From: JANOSH01 sp031415695
GTDB lineage: Bacteria > Actinomycetota > Acidimicrobiia > Acidimicrobiales > Ilumatobacteraceae
DNA: 64,000 nucleotides
Assembly (NCBI GenBank): GCA_031415695.1
Contig: JANOSH010000001.1
Location: 76,358-140,357 of the forward strand
Direction of reading: 5' to 3'
The position numbers and the translations under genes are program-made. Shown in pieces: positions 61,355 through 64,000 of this stretch (positions within the stretch are counted from its first letter, which is position 1; each line of letters opens with the position of its first letter). The notes under the pieces were generated by a model. That model was not told the origin of the DNA. It saw only the letters and a list, made by a program, of their open reading frames with translations, and made no database searches.

Positions 61355-61648
61355 TCACAGGCTGATGCTTGCGGCGATGGTGTGCTGGTGCACGTTCGCG
61401 CCGATGATGGCGGCCTGCTGTTCGCTCGAGGGTCCCGAGCCTCGGAAGGCTTCGACGGCGTCGGTGCTGTCCCAGTGTTCGAAGATGTTGATGCGGGCGG
61501 AGTCGATCGGGTCGGCTGAGAGGTGGAAGTCGATACAGCCGGGCGCGTCCCGTGCGGCGGTGATGACGTTGTGTGCGTCGGCCAGGAACGCGTCGCGTCT
61601 GTCCGGGGCGACGGTGAGGTGTCCGGCGACGCACACGCCGATTGGCAT
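61355..61648 (-). CDS. antibiotic biosynthesis monooxygenase (ABM) domain protein
   Basis: The 97-residue protein MPIGVCVAGHLTVAPDRRDA, then ARDAPGCIDFHLSADPID and RINIFEHWDSTDAVEAFRGS, is a single ABM dimeric alpha-beta barrel. Members oxidise quinone-like compounds or degrade heme; many are uncharacterised. ATG 61648 gives the usual length; an in-frame start at 61750 would add an atypical leader. It lies between two fragments but appears whole. Confidence 0.8.
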   Translation of the reverse strand: MPIGVCVAGHLTVAPDRRDAFLADAHNVITAARDAPGCIDFHLSADPIDSARINIFEHWDSTDAVEAFRGSGPSSEQQAAIIGANVHQHTIAASISL

Positions 61649-61882
61649 GTTGTTGCTGCCGGAGCCGCCGGCTGAGACGATCCCGTTGCCGGATTTCCGC
61701 ACGATTCGCGACACGCCGTTGGGACGGCCGAGCGCTGATCTGCTGGACACGATCTACATGTGTGAGCAACGCCAGGAGTGTTCCGCTCGGACAGCCATAA
61801 TTTCCCGGTGTGACCACAGCCCGGACCCCCGGACCACAAGGCGATCGCTCCGGCGAAACCTGGGCGTCAATTCGAGCTTGCG

Positions 61883-62545
61883 TCAGGCCACTGCGGCGAC
61901 GACGTCGCCAAGTAGCTCGAAGCTCTTGAGCATCGCGGTGTGGTCGCCGGTGATATGACGCACCATCACGTGATCGAAGCCCATTGATTCGTAGTGTCGA
62001 AGGCGAGCGATCACGGTCGTTGGTGAGCCAACGAGGAGGCGGTCGTAACCGACTCCGCGGTAGCCCTGGGCGAGGATGGGGTCAACATGGGCCCGAGCGT
62101 CAGCGTCGGTATCGGCAACATGCAGATCGCGGCGAAGCACGGCACGATTCGGCCGACCATGGGCAGCGGCGGTCCTGAACGCACTCAACGTCGCGACCTG
62201 CTCGGTCAGGAGCAGCGGGTGGTAGAAGGGTGCGAGCAAGACCATGCCGACCACCATCGGCCCAGTCTCCGCCGACAATCGGGCGATCGTCGGCACAGGC
62301 TGGAATACGTTCGCGTACTGCGGGGGCATCGCATGGTGGTCGCCCACGAGCAGGCCCCACATGTTCGCAGCGCGGGCGGCGCGGGCGATCTCGACAAGGT
62401 TCTGCGCTTGTCGGGCGACGTCTTCGGAACCCATCGGACGATCCGTGAACGCGTCGGGCGGCAACGCTGCAGCCATCGCCTGATACATCCCGAGTGTCTG
62501 CGGGCCGGCCGGAAAAAGAAAACGAAGCGAGGTGCCGACGTGCAT
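61883..62545 (-). pseudogene. luciferase-like (LLM) flavin oxidoreductase with internal deletion
   Basis: The frame (220 codons) opens MHVGTSLRFLFPAG and continues to FYHPLLLTEQVATLSAFRT, the first third of an LLM-class F420/FMN oxidoreductase. It then jumps to AAAHGRPNRAVLRRDLHVAD, GYRGVGYDRLLVGSPTTV and VMVRHITGDH from the last third. About 100-110 residues of the barrel are missing, in frame. A protein could be translated but should not fold as a complete TIM barrel. Confidence 0.65.
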
Positions 62546-62673
62546 GATGGCTCGAATCGCACGGGGCTGTTCATCGGTTGATCGGGGAGACGAGCAACGC
62601 GCGAAGGGCGGCGGTCACATTGCATGATGGAACGGTAACCGCGCCGCTCGGGGGAAGCCGGGACGACTCGTCC

Positions 62674-62952
62674 TCAGCGGCCGAGAAACTCGAGTGCGGT
62701 TGGTACGAACTGCGCGTCGTACTGGAAGATGCCGCCGCGGCCAGCGTCGGGGTAGATCGTGAGTTCGCTGTTCGGGATGTCGCCGCCGGCGGGTCCTGTG
62801 CCAGCGAGGACGAGTTTGCGCACCAGCTGCGGCTGATCGAGGGCAACCACACTTTTTGCGTTGGCGCGTTCTGGTGCGTGGATCCGGCTGATCGTGGGTC
62901 GATGTTGTTCATGGGGTGGGGTTCCTTCGGGCGGCGTCGCGGCCTTGTTCAC
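62674..62952 (-). pseudogene. alpha/beta hydrolase with its centre deleted
   Basis: Two short blocks of one hydrolase family are joined: VVALDQPQLVRKLVLAGTGP AGG (the helix and strand after the nucleophile elbow) directly to IPNSELTIYPDAGRGGIFQY and FVPTALEFLGR (the C-terminal end, where the catalytic His is replaced by Arg in DAGRGG, usually DAGHGG). The first 80 residues, the nucleophile GxSxGG and the cap are missing. The sequence upstream of VVALDQ does not match the family. It is a dead remnant. Confidence 0.6.
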
Positions 62953-63101
62953 GGTGACGCTTCGCACGGGGCTACCGGCTGTCCATTCCAAGCGTGGTCG
63001 GTGGCCGAGTTGTTTCGAGCGCGGCGGACGGCGTCGGCTGTCGACAGTGCGAAGCTGGCGAGTTCGTGAAACGCTTTCGTTTTCGACGAGACTGGTCTGG
63101 C

Positions 63102-64000
63102 ATGCCTACTCGAAGCAATGACAACGAATCGTCCGTTCCCGCCGTCGTTCGCAGCGATGCAGACTGGCGCGAAGCCCTCGCCCCAGAGCAGTACCAAATG
63201 CTGCGCAAAGGCGGCACGGAGCGGGCGTTTACCGGCGAGTATTGGAACTGCCACGACGATGGCGTCTACCGGTGCGCCGGATGTGGCTCATCGCTGTTTT
63301 CCTCGTCGACGAAATTCGAATCGGGGACCGGTTGGCCGAGCTTCACCGATCCCGTGGTCGCCCAAGCCGTCACCCTCCTGACCGACAAGAGCCACTTCAT
63401 GACCCGGACCGAGGTGCTCTGCCGAGCGTGCGGCGGGCATCTCGGGCACGTGTTCCCGGACGGGCCAGGGCCGACGGGTGAGCGCTACTGCATGAACTCG
63501 GCGTCGCTCAAACTGGATCGACGCACGTTGCTCGCGTTGCCGGCAACCTTCGAGGTGACGCGTGATGGGCTCCACCAGGTCGCATGCTTCGTGATCTCGC
63601 CCTATCGCAAAGCTCGCATCGGTCGTATCGGCCTCCGGTCGACGGGCGACGGGTTCGGCACTCCACTGTTTGACGATGGATCGCAGATGGTCGTGCGTGG
63701 GGATGAACTCCTCACCGAACCGGGGACAGCGCAACGGATGACGACGTTACGAGAGCTGGCAGCGGTGTTCGGCGTCGAACTGTTGGCCGATCCCGGCATC
63801 GGAAACGATGTGCCTGAACTAACCCCCGACGAGTCTCTGCAGATCGATGCAGCAGCGTCGCGATCACTCGGCGAATGGTATGCGTTCGCCCAGCGAGTGA
63901 TCGACACTCTTGCCCTTCGCCTTGGCGGCGCGGTGGGCGAGGCAACGCTGTGGCCGGAGCACTTCGACCTGGCGTCCGACGTTCGCCTTGCTGGTCGGCG
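63102..64000 (+). CDS. msrB: methionine sulfoxide reductase B fused to an uncharacterised domain (runs off the window)
   Basis: ATG 63102 starts a frame open to the window end (299 codons or more). Residues about 15-145 are MsrB: RKGGTERAFTGEYWN, two zinc-binding CxxC pairs (YRCAGCGSSLF and VLCRACGGHLGHVFPDG), GTGWPSFTDPV, and the catalytic Cys in ERYCMNSASLKLD. MsrB reduces methionine-R-sulfoxide. After LDRR the frame continues without break into a second region (ACFVISPYRKARIGRIGLRS; TLWPEHFDLASDV) that resembles a separate actinobacterial hypothetical protein. A deletion fusion is likely, since MsrB alone is usually 130-150 residues, but a native fusion cannot be ruled out. Confidence 0.75.
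   Translation, partial: MPTRSNDNESSVPAVVRSDADWREALAPEQYQMLRKGGTERAFTGEYWNCHDDGVYRCAGCGSSLFSSSTKFESGTGWPSFTDPVVAQAVTLLTDKSHFMTRTEVLCRACGGHLGHVFPDGPGPTGERYCMNSASLKLDRRTLLALPATFEVTRDGLHQVACFVISPYRKARIGRIGLRSTGDGFGTPLFDDGSQMVVRGDELLTEPGTAQRMTTLRELAAVFGVELLADPGIGNDVPELTPDESLQIDAAASRSLGEWYAFAQRVIDTLALRLGGAVGEATLWPEHFDLASDVRLAGR

Noticed and set aside
1..64000. CRISPR arrays, rRNA operons and insertion-sequence transposases
   Set aside because: I looked for regularly spaced repeats, rRNA signatures and DDE transposase motifs and found none; the decay seems deletion-driven rather than transposon-driven.

Overview
The window looks like chromosomal DNA of a high-GC actinobacterium, most likely of the class Acidimicrobiia (Ilumatobacter/Microthrix-like). 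Pointers are the overall base composition, frequent GTG/TTG starts, genes whose start codon sits a few bases after a -10-like box, F420/PPOX-type and luciferase-like flavoproteins, class III cyclase/NTPase regulators, and a secreted protein ending in 'RxLDTR...VVDVxGYF' repeats. This placement is inference; no rRNA or marker gene is present.

Layout. 1-3.1 kb: tail of an unidentified gene, phosphoglycerate mutase, a polyisoprenyl-phosphate sugar transferase and a cyclic-nucleotide-binding protein. 3.1-6.7 kb: a defence graveyard holding a Res/Mod deletion chimera, a broken AbiE pair and broken VapBC pieces. 6.8-14 kb: an intact divergent locus made of a membrane patatin, a large CHAT-type protease and an MBL-fold hydrolase overlapping the protease gene. 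This is the best candidate for an undescribed conflict or suicide system. 14-23.4 kb: a Fic enzyme with clustered operator-like repeats, then housekeeping-type genes (FadF-like Fe-S oxidoreductase, SNF2 helicase with a SWIM partner, PEP-mobile-domain protein, dCTP deaminase).

23.5-28.3 kb: a tRNA-Gly(CCC) gene whose last 41 bases recur 4.2 kb downstream. The interval carries a PQQ-type dehydrogenase and a decayed AbiE-like pair, and an integrase remnant lies just outside the second copy, so this reads as the scar of one or two integrative elements. 28.3-45 kb: accessory DNA with three AAA+ ATPase/nuclease-like genes, intact toxin-antitoxin pairs (Phd/PIN, ParDE, VapBC), a twice-occurring vapB-vapC-kinase block with each copy damaged differently, a P450/TetR operon, VOC proteins, and truncated AraC, VOC, monooxygenase and TetR genes. 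44.8-53.3 kb: ordinary metabolic genes (ABC exporter with PPOX protein, amino-acid oxidase, molybdopterin oxidoreductase, APH/DUF6285 pair, DeoC). 53.3-58.2 kb: one 1,644-residue cyclase-NTPase-propeller protein. 58.3-64 kb: a second graveyard (cyclase, RelE, Uma2, topoisomerase IB, luciferase-like and hydrolase remnants) interspersed with intact YefM/YoeB and MazEF pairs and ending in an MsrB fusion that runs off the window.

A recurring theme is genes that keep recognisable beginnings and ends but have lost their middles, consistent with short-homology deletions. One such deletion can be placed exactly because an undeleted paralogue lies 7.8 kb away. No CRISPR array, rRNA or transposase was seen.
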